A DNA stretch of 13,067 bases from Nitrospina sp. (GTDB taxonomy: Bacteria; Nitrospinota; Nitrospinia; Nitrospinales; Nitrospinaceae), in the NCBI GenBank assembly GCA_004357435.1, contig SMVS01000008.1:1-13067 (forward strand), in the 5' to 3' direction. Made by a program: the position numbers and the translations under genes. This document shows positions 1 through 7,504 of this stretch, in pieces; position 1 is the first letter of the stretch; every line of letters begins with the position of its first letter. Below the pieces are notes generated by a model that had not been told where the DNA came from, did not search any database, and saw nothing but the letters and a program-made list of their open reading frames with translations.

Positions 1-693
1 CAAGACCCGTTTGGCTCCCTGTCCCCACGTATGCGAATCCGCGATATCGTCGGCGAGGGGCTGGAAGTCCACTTTCCACATTTGGATGAAAAAGAAGTCG
101 ATGCGAAAGTGGCCAGTGTGTTGATGGAGGTGGGTTTGGATAAGTCGGTGGCGGAACGTTACCCGCATGAGTTTTCCGGCGGCCAGCGGCAACGCATCAG
201 CATTGCCCGCAGTCTGATTCTGGAACCGGAGTTTCTGGTGCTGGATGAGCCGACCAGCGCGCTCGATGTTTCCGTCCAGGCCCAGGTCTTGAATCTATTA
301 AGGGAACTTCAGAGCAAAAGGAGTCTAACTTATCTATTTATAACGCATAATTTGAGCGTCGTGCAGTATTTTTCGGATGTCGTGGCGATCATGTACCTGG
401 GCCGGATCGTAGAATACGCCCCGGCCAGTGAACTGTTCAACAATCCCCGCCACCCTTACACCCGCACCCTGTTGGAAGCGGTGCCTTCACTCGGCCCGCG
501 CAAACCGTTTGAACCGATAACCGGGGACGTGCCCTCCCCGCTGAATCCACCTGCCGGTTGTCACTTCCATCCCCGCTGTCCACTCTTGCGGGACGAGCCG
601 GAGAACTCGCCTCTGCGTCAAAAATGCCAGTCCCAATATCCTGAGAAAACGCGCCGGGGCGAATCCTTTGTAGCCTGCCACGCGGCGGAATAA
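1..693 (+). CDS. Oligopeptide/dipeptide ABC transporter ATP-binding protein (OppF/DppF type), 5'-truncated
   Basis: This is the C-terminal part of a cytoplasmic ATPase that powers peptide (or nickel/opine-type) uptake. The reading frame is open from base 1 and begins QDPFGSLSPRM, the Q-loop region of the OppF/DppF family, so the start and Walker A lie upstream of the window. Counting from the first codon, the ABC signature FSGGQRQR is at 58-65, Walker B FLVLDEPT at 78-85 with catalytic Glu83, and the switch His at 116 (ITHN). The C-terminal oligopeptide-transporter extension follows (HPYT at 151, then CHFHPRCP). Its four cysteines (187, 193, 209, 226) match the cysteine pattern of this extension, which in some relatives is reported to hold an iron-sulfur cluster. 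The permease and binding-protein genes would be to the left. The exact substrate cannot be told from this fragment. Confidence 0.95.
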   Translation, partial: QDPFGSLSPRMRIRDIVGEGLEVHFPHLDEKEVDAKVASVLMEVGLDKSVAERYPHEFSGGQRQRISIARSLILEPEFLVLDEPTSALDVSVQAQVLNLLRELQSKRSLTYLFITHNLSVVQYFSDVVAIMYLGRIVEYAPASELFNNPRHPYTRTLLEAVPSLGPRKPFEPITGDVPSPLNPPAGCHFHPRCPLLRDEPENSPLRQKCQSQYPEKTRRGESFVACHAAE

Positions 694-996
694 GCGGTGA
701 AAGTATTTTCGGATAAAAATATTTAATGGGAATTTTTTGCGGAAACCAGATAAAACATGATTCCCAAAACAGCGACGAGTGCCAGGCCGGTGAGCAATAA
801 CGTGGTCAATTGCATAATTTTTCCTGAAAGTTTGGTTGTATTTAATACCGGTAATATAACATTGAAGAGGCGGCAACACCCTAAAATTCATCGAATTTTT
901 CCCGAAAATTTTCCAAAACACTACAATAAAATAAGAGGTATTTAATTCAAAACAGAAGGCGGAATCGTCTGTTTCGGACTGTTCAGGGGAGTCACC
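694..996. other. Intergenic region between the ABC ATPase and the proline dehydrogenase
   Basis: Apart from the small minus-strand peptide gene, this AT-rich region holds only weak signals. There is an inverted repeat of AATTTT and AAAATT around a 5-nt loop at 894-910. A TACAAT hexamer at 922-927 could be the -10 box of the proline dehydrogenase gene, but no good -35 box sits at the proper distance. No terminator with a T-run follows the ABC ATPase stop codon. Confidence 0.4.
723..815 (-). CDS. Small single-span membrane peptide (30 aa), unrecognised
   Basis: A 30-codon ORF starts with ATG at 815 and ends with TAA at 723. It begins MQLTTLLLTGLALVAV, continues through a hydrophobic core to a FYLVSA segment, and ends with a short polar tail, KNSH. 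The profile is one transmembrane helix with almost no soluble part, as in small accessory subunits of respiratory or transport complexes such as the CydX or KdpF class. I do not recognise it as any of these. An AGGA Shine-Dalgarno motif lies about 7 nt upstream of the ATG. It stands alone on the minus strand, converging on the ABC ATPase gene with 29 nt between the stops. The hydrophobic composition plus a placed RBS make it more likely than a chance ORF, but the function is unknown. Confidence 0.5.
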   Translation of the reverse strand: MQLTTLLLTGLALVAVLGIMFYLVSAKNSH

Positions 997-1863
997 ATGC
1001 GGATTTTATATCCATTCGCCCAAAGATTTATCGCCGGGGAAGACCGGAAGACGGCCTTGAAAAACATCCAATCCATCTATAAGTCGGGTTATCTATCCAC
1101 GGTGGACGTGCTGGGGGAAAATGTTTTCACCGAGGCCCAGGCCAGCGATGCCCGAGATGAGTATCTGAACCTGCTGAAAGATAGCGAAACCCTGCATTTC
1201 CCACTGGATTTATCGGTCAAGCTGACCTCGCTTGGGTTGAATATCAATTATGAGATCTGTAAAAAGAATGTCGAGGACATCCTCAACGCCGCCGGCCAGC
1301 ACACGGTGCGGTTTGACATGGAGGGATCGGATTGTACCGAGCGCACGGTCAACCTGTGCCTCGAGTTGCATGAGCCACATAACAATCTGGGCCTGGTCCT
1401 GCAATCTTATTTACGCCGCACCGAGGCGGACGTCGACCGGGTGATCCAAAACCAAATTTCCACCCGGTTGTGCAAGGGCGCTTACCAGGAACCTGCGGAC
1501 ATCGCTTTTCAATCCATGACGGAGGTGCGGGAGAATTTCCTCAAGCAGGCGCGCCGGTTACTGAAAGAGGGCTACCTGCCCGCCATCGCCACCCACGACG
1601 AGGTTTTGATCCAAACGCTTCTTGAATTCATCAAGCAGGAAAGCATTCCGCCACAGTCTTTTTATTTCGAATTGTTGTACGGGGTGCGCCGCGACCTGCA
1701 AAAAATTTTGCTCGACAAGGGCTATCGGGTCCGCATTTATGTCCCCTACGGCAAAGCCTGGCTTCCCTACACCTTGCGGCGTCTGGCCGAAAGAAAAGAA
1801 AATATTCTGTTTGTCGTGAAAAACTTAATCCGGGAAACCTTCGGGATGAGCAAAATTCACTGA
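997..1863 (+). CDS. Proline dehydrogenase (monofunctional, FAD-dependent)
   Basis: This flavoenzyme oxidises proline to pyrroline-5-carboxylate and passes the electrons to the quinone pool; it is usually peripheral on the inner membrane. The 288 residues match the size of stand-alone bacterial PRODH enzymes and fold as the PutA-type beta/alpha barrel. Visible motifs are VKL (Lys75), DMEG (Asp107), RLCKGAY (157-163), ATHD (198-201), FELLYGVR (224-231), YVPYG (248-252), and Tyr258 with RRLAER (261-266). In the PutA family the paired arginines and the tyrosine bind the proline carboxylate. The ATG is supported by AGGGGAG at 985-991, 5 nt upstream. No pyrroline-5-carboxylate dehydrogenase is fused or adjacent here, so that step must be encoded elsewhere. 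The gene converges on lipA with only 16 nt between stops. The symbol putA or prodh is withheld because naming varies for the single-domain form. Confidence 0.95.
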   Translation: MRILYPFAQRFIAGEDRKTALKNIQSIYKSGYLSTVDVLGENVFTEAQASDARDEYLNLLKDSETLHFPLDLSVKLTSLGLNINYEICKKNVEDILNAAGQHTVRFDMEGSDCTERTVNLCLELHEPHNNLGLVLQSYLRRTEADVDRVIQNQISTRLCKGAYQEPADIAFQSMTEVRENFLKQARRLLKEGYLPAIATHDEVLIQTLLEFIKQESIPPQSFYFELLYGVRRDLQKILLDKGYRVRIYVPYGKAWLPYTLRRLAERKENILFVVKNLIRETFGMSKIH

Positions 1864-1879
1864 TTCTACGACCGGCTTT

Positions 1880-2764
1880 TCATATTCCCACAGCCTGGGC
1901 CTGTTGGTCGGCGAGGTAGGAACTTCTGACCAGGGGACCGGACTCCACGTGCGCGAGCCCCAGCGATTCTCCAATCTCCTTGAGTTCGGCAAATACATCG
2001 GGGTGGACGTACTCAACCACTTCCAAGTGTTGCATGGAGGGGCGCAGGTATTGGCCCAGTGTCAGGATTTTACAACCGACCGCCACCAGATCCCGCATCG
2101 CCTGCACCACCTCTTCTTTTTTCTCACCATGCCCCAGCATCAAACCGCTTTTGGTGACGAGACCGAAGCGGTTGGCGGCAATCGATAATGCCGTCAGTGA
2201 CCACTGATAGCGGCACTGCGGTCTAACTTTGTGTTGCAGGGATTCTACCGTTTCAAGGTTATGAGACAGGACATCGGGAGCCGCCTCGCAAACTTTTTCG
2301 ATGAGAGGCGCCTTCCCTTCAAAATCGGGAATCAAGGCTTCCAGTTTTAAGTGTGGAGATTTTTGGCGCACCTGCATTAGAGTCGCGGCCCACTGCTCGG
2401 CCCCGCCATCGGCCAGGTCATCACGGTCCACCGATGTGATCACCACATACCGCAAATCGAGTTTGGCAAGCATGTCCGCCACCCGTGCCGGTTCTTCCGC
2501 ATTGAGGGGTTCCAACTGGCCGGAGGGCACATCGCAAAAGCGGCAGGCCCGGGAACAGTGGTCGCCAAGAATCATGATCGTGAGGGTTCCGGAATCCCAG
2601 CACTTGCCAATATTGGGACAGGTCGCCGACTCGCAAACGGTATGGAGTCCATGCTCCTGCACCAAAGACCGTAAATGGAAAAAACCATCGCCTTTCGGCA
2701 AAGGCACTTTCAGCCACTCGGGGAGACGTTGCACCGGGCGTCGCTGGGAAGGCTTGTATCGCAA
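1880..2764 (-). CDS. lipA: Lipoyl synthase (radical SAM)
   Basis: This cytosolic radical-SAM enzyme inserts two sulfur atoms into octanoyl chains on lipoyl domains of 2-oxoacid dehydrogenases and GcvH. Both diagnostic clusters are present. The auxiliary cluster motif CESATCPNIGKC has Cys44, Cys49 and Cys55, and the radical-SAM motif CSRACRFC has Cys70, Cys74 and Cys77. The C-terminal RSSY at 280-283 supplies the serine ligand of the auxiliary cluster. At 294 residues the length is normal. The start is TTG: it is the only start codon in frame before an upstream stop, and it keeps the conserved N-terminal RLPEWLKVPLP segment. No lipB is next to it. All catalytic residues are intact. Confidence 0.97.
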   Translation of the reverse strand: MRYKPSQRRPVQRLPEWLKVPLPKGDGFFHLRSLVQEHGLHTVCESATCPNIGKCWDSGTLTIMILGDHCSRACRFCDVPSGQLEPLNAEEPARVADMLAKLDLRYVVITSVDRDDLADGGAEQWAATLMQVRQKSPHLKLEALIPDFEGKAPLIEKVCEAAPDVLSHNLETVESLQHKVRPQCRYQWSLTALSIAANRFGLVTKSGLMLGHGEKKEEVVQAMRDLVAVGCKILTLGQYLRPSMQHLEVVEYVHPDVFAELKEIGESLGLAHVESGPLVRSSYLADQQAQAVGI

Positions 2765-2771
2765 ATTATTT

Positions 2772-2775
2772 TCCT
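2772..2775 (-). promoter_or_regulatory. Shine-Dalgarno AGGA deciding the TTG start of lipA
   Basis: On the minus strand AGGA is followed by 7 nt and then the TTG at 2764-2762. No ATG or GTG lies in frame between this TTG and the upstream stop codon at 2791-2789, so this site fixes the lipA start. Confidence 0.65.
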
Positions 2776-2797
2776 GATTCCAGAGGGATTAAAATTG

Positions 2798-2803
2798 TAT
2801 AAT
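2798..2803 (+). promoter_or_regulatory. Possible -10 box (TATAAT) for the lptF-like gene
   Basis: A perfect TATAAT lies 86 nt upstream of the permease start, in the 125-bp gap between the divergent lipA and lptF-like genes. No convincing -35 hexamer sits 16-18 nt upstream, so the promoter would depend on the -10 box or on an activator. The same stretch reads ATTATACAAT on the other strand and might also serve lipA. Confidence 0.35.
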
Positions 2804-2889
2804 CAATGAGTTAATGAGTGATGGATTCGGAATCTCCAGCCACCCACCGGGCTTGAATGCCCCACAAGATATAGATTTTATCAGCTTTA

Positions 2890-4071
2890 ATGAAAATCAT
2901 CCACAAATACATCTTCACTGAAATAACCAAGATTTTTTTGATCAGCACCCTGTTCCTCACCATGATGCTCTTCCTGGATAAGGTGCTTTTCCTGACGGAA
3001 CTGATCATCAGCCGCGGCGTAACTTTTATTGAAGTGTTAAAAATGATGCTATTCATTTCACCGGCTTTCCTGGCGATAACCATTCCCATCAGTGTGCTGT
3101 TGGGGGCCGTGGTGACATTCAATCAGTTGTCCGTCGATAATGAGTTGGTGGTGATGAAGTCCTGTGGCTGGAGTTTTATGAATCTGATGCGGCCCGTATT
3201 ACTTTTTTCATTTGTTGCCTATTTGATAACCAATTCCATCATTTTTTACCTGATACCCCTGGGCAACGAATCCTTTAAAAAAATGATTTTTGAAATCATC
3301 CAAACGCGGGCAAATATCGATATCAAGCCTCATGTATTCAACCGGGAATTTAAAGACATGGTCCTTTACGTGAATGATAAAAAGGACAACGCTCATTTTA
3401 GTGGAATTTTTATTGCGGACACTTCATCTTCCGGATCGTCCAAGATAATTCTTTCCGAAGAAGGCGTGATCGTTTCTGATCCTGCGGCTCTAAAAATTCA
3501 GCTCCAGTTAAAATCCGGGACAATTCATGACAAATCCAAAGAAGGCACGCACTATCAATTGATTAAATTCGACAGATACGATTTAACGCTCGACCTGCCG
3601 AGCTCCAGCCAACTTGAGAAAAAAGGGATTCTAAAGACACGCGAACTCTCGCTCGGGGCATTACTAAAAAAAATCAGAGACCTGAAAGCGTCAGGAGCCA
3701 CCGCTTACTATGAAGAAGTGGAGCTGAGCAAGAAATTCTCTCTGCCTTTCACCTGCCTGCTTTTTGGATTGATCGGAGCGCCTTTAGGAATCAGATCCAG
3801 CAGATCTGGAAAATCCGGTGGATTTTTGATGGCCATTCTGGTCATCATGCTTTACTACATCGGCATGGTCACTGCGCAGAATTTTGGCAAGTCCGGCGAA
3901 ATCAATCCATTGCTATCGGTTTGGATTCCGAATTTTATTTTAATGATATTGGCAATTTATTTGTCTTATAAAACACAGAAAGAAACCCCCTTTTCAATTC
4001 TGGACCGTTTCATCCGCCTCATAATTTCCGTAAAAAACCTGTTGACTCGTGGGATTTTAAAAAAAATTTAA
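2890..4071 (+). CDS. LptF/LptG-family lipopolysaccharide export permease
   Basis: This inner-membrane subunit belongs to the LptB2FG transporter, which extracts lipopolysaccharide and hands it to the LptC/LptA bridge. The 393 residues show the family layout: three N-terminal transmembrane helices (about 10-35, 55-78, 100-124), a periplasmic beta-jellyroll domain (about 135-250), and three C-terminal helices (about 284-303, 311-331, 338-360). The hallmark ELSKKFSLPFTCLLFGLIGAPLGI region precedes and spans the fourth helix (278-301), followed by the basic, glycine-rich loop RSSRSGKSGG. LptF is more likely than LptG, but the two are hard to separate from one member alone. The partner is not in the window, although the two genes are often adjacent. 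About 30 residues extend past the last helix. No clear Shine-Dalgarno precedes the ATG, which is unusual for this region. Confidence 0.92.
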   Translation: MKIIHKYIFTEITKIFLISTLFLTMMLFLDKVLFLTELIISRGVTFIEVLKMMLFISPAFLAITIPISVLLGAVVTFNQLSVDNELVVMKSCGWSFMNLMRPVLLFSFVAYLITNSIIFYLIPLGNESFKKMIFEIIQTRANIDIKPHVFNREFKDMVLYVNDKKDNAHFSGIFIADTSSSGSSKIILSEEGVIVSDPAALKIQLQLKSGTIHDKSKEGTHYQLIKFDRYDLTLDLPSSSQLEKKGILKTRELSLGALLKKIRDLKASGATAYYEEVELSKKFSLPFTCLLFGLIGAPLGIRSSRSGKSGGFLMAILVIMLYYIGMVTAQNFGKSGEINPLLSVWIPNFILMILAIYLSYKTQKETPFSILDRFIRLIISVKNLLTRGILKKI

Positions 4072-4132
4072 AGAAGCACGGTAAATATTAAGTGCTAAAA
4101 TAAAACTGTTGGCAAGTGGGGAGTTCTCTTTG

Positions 4133-4152
4133 GCAAACACAGATTTGTTTGC
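4133..4152. repeat. Inverted repeat upstream of the CBS-domain gene
   Basis: GCAAACA and TGTTTGC form a perfect 7-bp inverted repeat with a 6-nt spacer. It lies 62 nt upstream of the CBS-domain start. No T-run follows on either strand, so it is not a terminator. It could be an operator or an mRNA hairpin. A TATCAT hexamer at 4163-4168 could be a -10 box just downstream of it. The gap from 4072 also holds AGCAC/GTGCT (4075-4096), a weaker pairing. Confidence 0.4.
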
Positions 4153-4213
4153 ATGGGAGAATTATCATATTTGATTTCATTTTTATTAATCCGTCTCCAC
4201 CTGGGAATCATAA

Positions 4214-4663
4214 ATGGCTACCGCAAGAGATATCATGACCCAAGACGTGTTGACCGTAACGCGGGACATGACGATCAAGGATCTTTCCAAAATGTTTATA
4301 GACAACCGGGTCAACGGTTTTCCTGTGGTCGATGAGGAGGGCACTGTGGTCGGCATTGTGACGGAAAAAAATCTCATCGAGCAAAACAAAAACCTCCATA
4401 TGCCGACGGTGATTGCCTTATTCGACGCTGTTTTTTACCTGGAAAGCACTAAAAATTATCAAGAGGAAGTGAAAAGGTTCACCGGTACGACCGTGGAAGA
4501 TATTTACCATGCGAATGTGGTCACTGTCTCTCCGGATGCGGAAGTCAATGAAGTCGTCTCCTTGATGGCCAACAAAGGGCTTCATTCCCTACCGGTGGTG
4601 GCAAATAAAAAGCTAATCGGGATCATTGGCAAAATCGACATCATCAAGGCTTTGGCACAGTAA
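4214..4663 (+). CDS. Two-CBS-domain (Bateman module) protein
   Basis: This small cytoplasmic protein of 149 residues consists of two CBS domains (about 7-56 and 97-148) and nothing else. The first domain contains the DIMTQDVLTV entry and NGFPVVDEEGTVVGIVTEKNL. The second contains VVTVSPDAEV and LHSLPVVANKKLIGIIGKID. Such pairs usually bind adenosyl nucleotides such as AMP, ATP or SAM and act as energy or ligand sensors for a partner protein. The partner is not evident here. The neighbour 108 nt downstream, on the same strand, is the exported heme protein, but nothing in the sequence ties the two together. The RBS is weak (GGGA about 8 nt before the ATG). Confidence 0.9.
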   Translation: MATARDIMTQDVLTVTRDMTIKDLSKMFIDNRVNGFPVVDEEGTVVGIVTEKNLIEQNKNLHMPTVIALFDAVFYLESTKNYQEEVKRFTGTTVEDIYHANVVTVSPDAEVNEVVSLMANKGLHSLPVVANKKLIGIIGKIDIIKALAQ

Positions 4664-4757
4664 TCGCTACACTGCAAAGATTTTTCTATTATTTCATCCC
4701 GAAACCAGATATAAATAAATCAGTCCACCGCGATACGGATTCGTTATGACCTGCTTC

Positions 4758-4765
4758 AAGGAGGT
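4758..4765 (+). promoter_or_regulatory. Consensus Shine-Dalgarno of the tandem heme protein
   Basis: AAGGAGGT is a full match to the 16S anti-Shine-Dalgarno sequence and sits 6 nt before the ATG at 4772. It is the best RBS in the window, suggests efficient translation, and fixes the start ahead of a signal peptide. Confidence 0.8.
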
Positions 4766-4771
4766 GGCGAA

Positions 4772-5872
4772 ATGTTTTTCCTGAGATGGCCAAGCCTTTT
4801 TATCGTCGTTCTTCTATGTTTTAGTCTCATCCCTCCCACGGCAACTCACAGCGCAGACCACAGTCCTCAAAAAGGAATTTCCGCCCACAGCGCGGCAGAT
4901 TATATTCATGCGGTCATTGAGGCGGATCGCACCATCTATTCTCAATACATTGTTGAACGCCTGGGAGAGACGGTCGCGTTGCAAGCCTCCGAAAACTGGA
5001 AGGCGGAAAATAAATTATTACTGCCCGCGCAATTCTTATTGATATCTTCCCAAATCGTCAACGCGCGGAACTCCGGCCTGAGCTATCGGTTGATGAGCCT
5101 GTGGCCGATCAACCCAGCCAACTCCCCAAAATCAGCACTGGAGAAAAAAGGGCTTGACGGAGTGCTCAAAAATCCCAAGGAGCCCTTCACCTGGACCGTA
5201 AAAACCAACGGCAAATCGCAATTCAACGCCATTTACCCGGATATGGCGGTCTCCAAAAGTTGTGTGAACTGTCACAACACACATCCCAAGAGCCCCAAAA
5301 AGGATTTCAAACGGGGTGATGTGATGGGAGGCATTCAAATATCCTTCCCCCTCTCTACCACTTTAAAAAATTCAGGGGAAGATGCCACAGTGGCTCCGGA
5401 GGTGGTGGCCGACTATATTCATTCCATCCTGGAGGCTGATCGCACGGTTTACGCCAAGTACATCGTCAATCGCCTGCAAAAAAATAATATTATTTATCCC
5501 TCGGAAAACTGGTGGGAAGAGAACACGCTCCTTTTGCCAGCCCAATTTCTACTGAATGCTTCCGACCTGATTAAAAACATGCGGTTGGGTCTGGACTATC
5601 GGCTGATCAGCTTGTGGCCCATCAATCCTCGTAACGGCGCGGCCAATGAGTTTGAGCGGGCGGGGTTGGAATCGGTTGCCTCCCAACCTTTGCGGCCTTA
5701 TATCGGGAAAACCAAAGTAGGCAATAAAAGTTATTTTCAGGCCGTTTATCCGGACATTGCAGTCACCCCGGCCTGCGTCAGCTGTCACAACGCACACCCC
5801 AAAAGCCCAAAAAATGATTTCAAATTGTTCGATGTGATTGGCGGGATCGTGGTGAGCGTCCCAATAAATTAG
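4772..5872 (+). CDS. Exported protein with two tandem Tll0287-like (DUF3365) c-type heme domains
   Basis: The 366-residue protein begins with a Sec-type signal peptide (hydrophobic 8-21, likely cleavage near THSA at 25-28) and should be periplasmic. The rest is two copies of one domain (about 42-195 and 212-364). Each opens with ADYIH plus EADRT, continues through LLLPAQFLL and SLWPINP, and ends with a heme-attachment site: CVNCH (Cys164, Cys167, His168) and CVSCH (Cys335, Cys338, His339). Hand-aligned blocks of the two copies are about 60% identical, so the duplication looks lineage-specific rather than ancient. The PAS-like Tll0287 fold is known as a heme or redox sensor domain, often joined to HAMP and kinase modules. 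Here there are no such modules, so it is either a soluble redox carrier or a sensor subunit. The only cysteines in the mature protein are the four heme-binding ones. Function beyond heme binding is inferred. Confidence 0.85.
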   Translation: MFFLRWPSLFIVVLLCFSLIPPTATHSADHSPQKGISAHSAADYIHAVIEADRTIYSQYIVERLGETVALQASENWKAENKLLLPAQFLLISSQIVNARNSGLSYRLMSLWPINPANSPKSALEKKGLDGVLKNPKEPFTWTVKTNGKSQFNAIYPDMAVSKSCVNCHNTHPKSPKKDFKRGDVMGGIQISFPLSTTLKNSGEDATVAPEVVADYIHSILEADRTVYAKYIVNRLQKNNIIYPSENWWEENTLLLPAQFLLNASDLIKNMRLGLDYRLISLWPINPRNGAANEFERAGLESVASQPLRPYIGKTKVGNKSYFQAVYPDIAVTPACVSCHNAHPKSPKNDFKLFDVIGGIVVSVPIN

Positions 5873-7500
5873 GACTGATGGGAATTTTTATATTCCAGTG
5901 CGTGGGCAATAAAGGCTTTAAACAGGGGATGAGGTTCGCGGGGCGATGAGTTGAATTCCGGATGGAACTGCCCGGCCAGAAACCAGGGGTGGTCCGCCAA
6001 CTCAATGATTTCCACCAGGTTGCCATTGGGCGAGATGCCGCTGAATCGCATCCCGGCTTCTTCCAATTGGAACCGGTATTTGTTGTTGAATTCATACCGA
6101 TGGCGATGGCGTTCTTTGATCTCGCGAATTCCATAAGCTTGGAAGGCGAAGGAGTTTTTTCTCAGCTGGCAGGGATATTCGCCCAATCGCATGGTGCCTC
6201 CTTTATTCCCATTTTGATTCTGATCCGGCATCAAATCAATAATGGGGTCCGATGATTCCGGATCAAACTCGGCGCTATGCGCCCCTTTGATTTGGCCTTC
6301 GCTTCGGGCAAATTCAACAACCGCCGAATGCATTCCCAGACAAATCCCGAAATAAGGAACTTTATTTATTCGGGCGAATTTGGCCGCCTGAACTTTACCT
6401 TCAAACCCGCGGTCCCCAAATCCACCTGGCACCAGGATGCCATCGCATCCGTTAAGGACGTCCTTGCCTTCGTCCGTCTCCAGAGTTTCCGCTGGAATCC
6501 AGTTCATAGTCACTTTGGCATGATTGCTGATCCCGCCGTGCACCAAGGCTTCGCCGATGCTCTTGTACGATTCCTTGAGGGCTGTGTACTTCCCGACAAT
6601 AGCAATTTTAACCTCATCCTGGGGCTTTTCAATATTCTGAACGATCAACTCCCATTGCTTCAGATCGGGTTCTTTTGCAGGCAGGCCCAGCTTTTCCAAA
6701 ATGATACGACTCAATCCTTCTTCATAAAGGTTGAGCGGCACCTGGTAAATGGATTTTGCATCCATGGCCGTGATCACCGATTCCACATCCACATTGCAAA
6801 ACAGGGCGATCTTTTTCTTGAGCTCTAGTGAGACCTTTCTTTCTGTGCGGCAGATAAGAATGTCTGGTTGAATACCAATCTCCCGCAATTTCTGGACACT
6901 GTGTTGCGTCGGTTTTGTTTTCAACTCATCGGCTGTTTTAATATATGGGATCAAAGTGAGATGCGCATAAAGCAAATTCCGGGGATTGGTATCGAAGCGA
7001 AATTGACGGATGGCTTCTAAAAAAGGCAGGCTCTCGATGTCGCCCACCGTGCCACCCACCTCGCAAATCACCACATCGACTCCCTTGCTCACCGCCCAGA
7101 TGTGACTTTTAATTTCATCCGTGATATGGGGAATGACTTGCACCGTGGCCCCCAGATATTCTCCCCGGCGCTCTTTGGCAATGACATCGTGGTAAATCCG
7201 CCCCGCAGTGACATTATTCAGTTTTCCCATCCGGGCATGCGTGAAGCGCTCATAATGGCCCAGGTCCAGATCCGTCTCCGCCCCATCATGGGTGACATAA
7301 ACCTCGCCATGTTGAAACGGGTTCATCGTGCCAGGATCTACATTGATATAGGGATCGAGTTTGAGGATAGTGATTTTCAAGCCACAGCTTTCCAGCAGAG
7401 TCCCGATCGATGCGGACGCAATGCCCTTCCCGAGGGAAGACAGCACTCCACCCGTTACAAATATGTATTTGACCTTTTTGTTTATGGATTTTTTTTTCAA
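5869..7500 (-). CDS. pyrG: CTP synthase
   Basis: This cytosolic enzyme aminates UTP to CTP using glutamine and ATP, the last step of pyrimidine nucleotide synthesis. The 543 residues have the usual two-part build. The synthetase domain (1 to about 280) carries the P-loop-like TGGVLSSLGKG (16-26), KLDPYINVDPGTM and EVGGTVGDIES. The class I glutamine amidotransferase domain (about 296-540) has the oxyanion PGGFGDRG and the triad Cys387, His513, Glu515 (GQFHPEF). One residue stands out: the nucleophile motif reads GICLGMH, with His391 where the family nearly always has Gln. The start is TTG, the only in-frame choice before an upstream stop, followed at once by nine A bases. It is 30 nt downstream of kdsB, a common pairing because KdsB consumes CTP. 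The stop codon overlaps that of the convergent heme gene by 3 nt. Confidence 0.97.
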   Translation of the reverse strand: MKKKSINKKVKYIFVTGGVLSSLGKGIASASIGTLLESCGLKITILKLDPYINVDPGTMNPFQHGEVYVTHDGAETDLDLGHYERFTHARMGKLNNVTAGRIYHDVIAKERRGEYLGATVQVIPHITDEIKSHIWAVSKGVDVVICEVGGTVGDIESLPFLEAIRQFRFDTNPRNLLYAHLTLIPYIKTADELKTKPTQHSVQKLREIGIQPDILICRTERKVSLELKKKIALFCNVDVESVITAMDAKSIYQVPLNLYEEGLSRIILEKLGLPAKEPDLKQWELIVQNIEKPQDEVKIAIVGKYTALKESYKSIGEALVHGGISNHAKVTMNWIPAETLETDEGKDVLNGCDGILVPGGFGDRGFEGKVQAAKFARINKVPYFGICLGMHSAVVEFARSEGQIKGAHSAEFDPESSDPIIDLMPDQNQNGNKGGTMRLGEYPCQLRKNSFAFQAYGIREIKERHRHRYEFNNKYRFQLEEAGMRFSGISPNGNLVEIIELADHPWFLAGQFHPEFNSSPREPHPLFKAFIAHALEYKNSHQS

Positions 7501-7504
7501 GACA

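Noticed and set aside
704..726. TATTTT/AAAATA hairpin after the ABC ATPase gene
   Set aside because: The stem is A-T only and has no following T-run, so it is too weak to call a terminator.
757..945. 62-residue plus-strand ORF upstream of the proline dehydrogenase gene
   Set aside because: It has no RBS, a composition unlike a folded or membrane protein, and overlaps the more convincing minus-strand peptide gene and the promoter region.
4075..4096. AGCAC/GTGCT pairing after the lptF-like gene
   Set aside because: A 5-bp stem with a 12-nt loop followed by A bases on the coding strand does not make an intrinsic terminator for that gene.
4153..4335. 60-residue ORF beginning MGELSYLISFLLI, overlapping the CBS-domain gene
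   Set aside because: It has no Shine-Dalgarno and runs out of frame through the CBS-domain coding sequence, whose own frame is clearly the real one.
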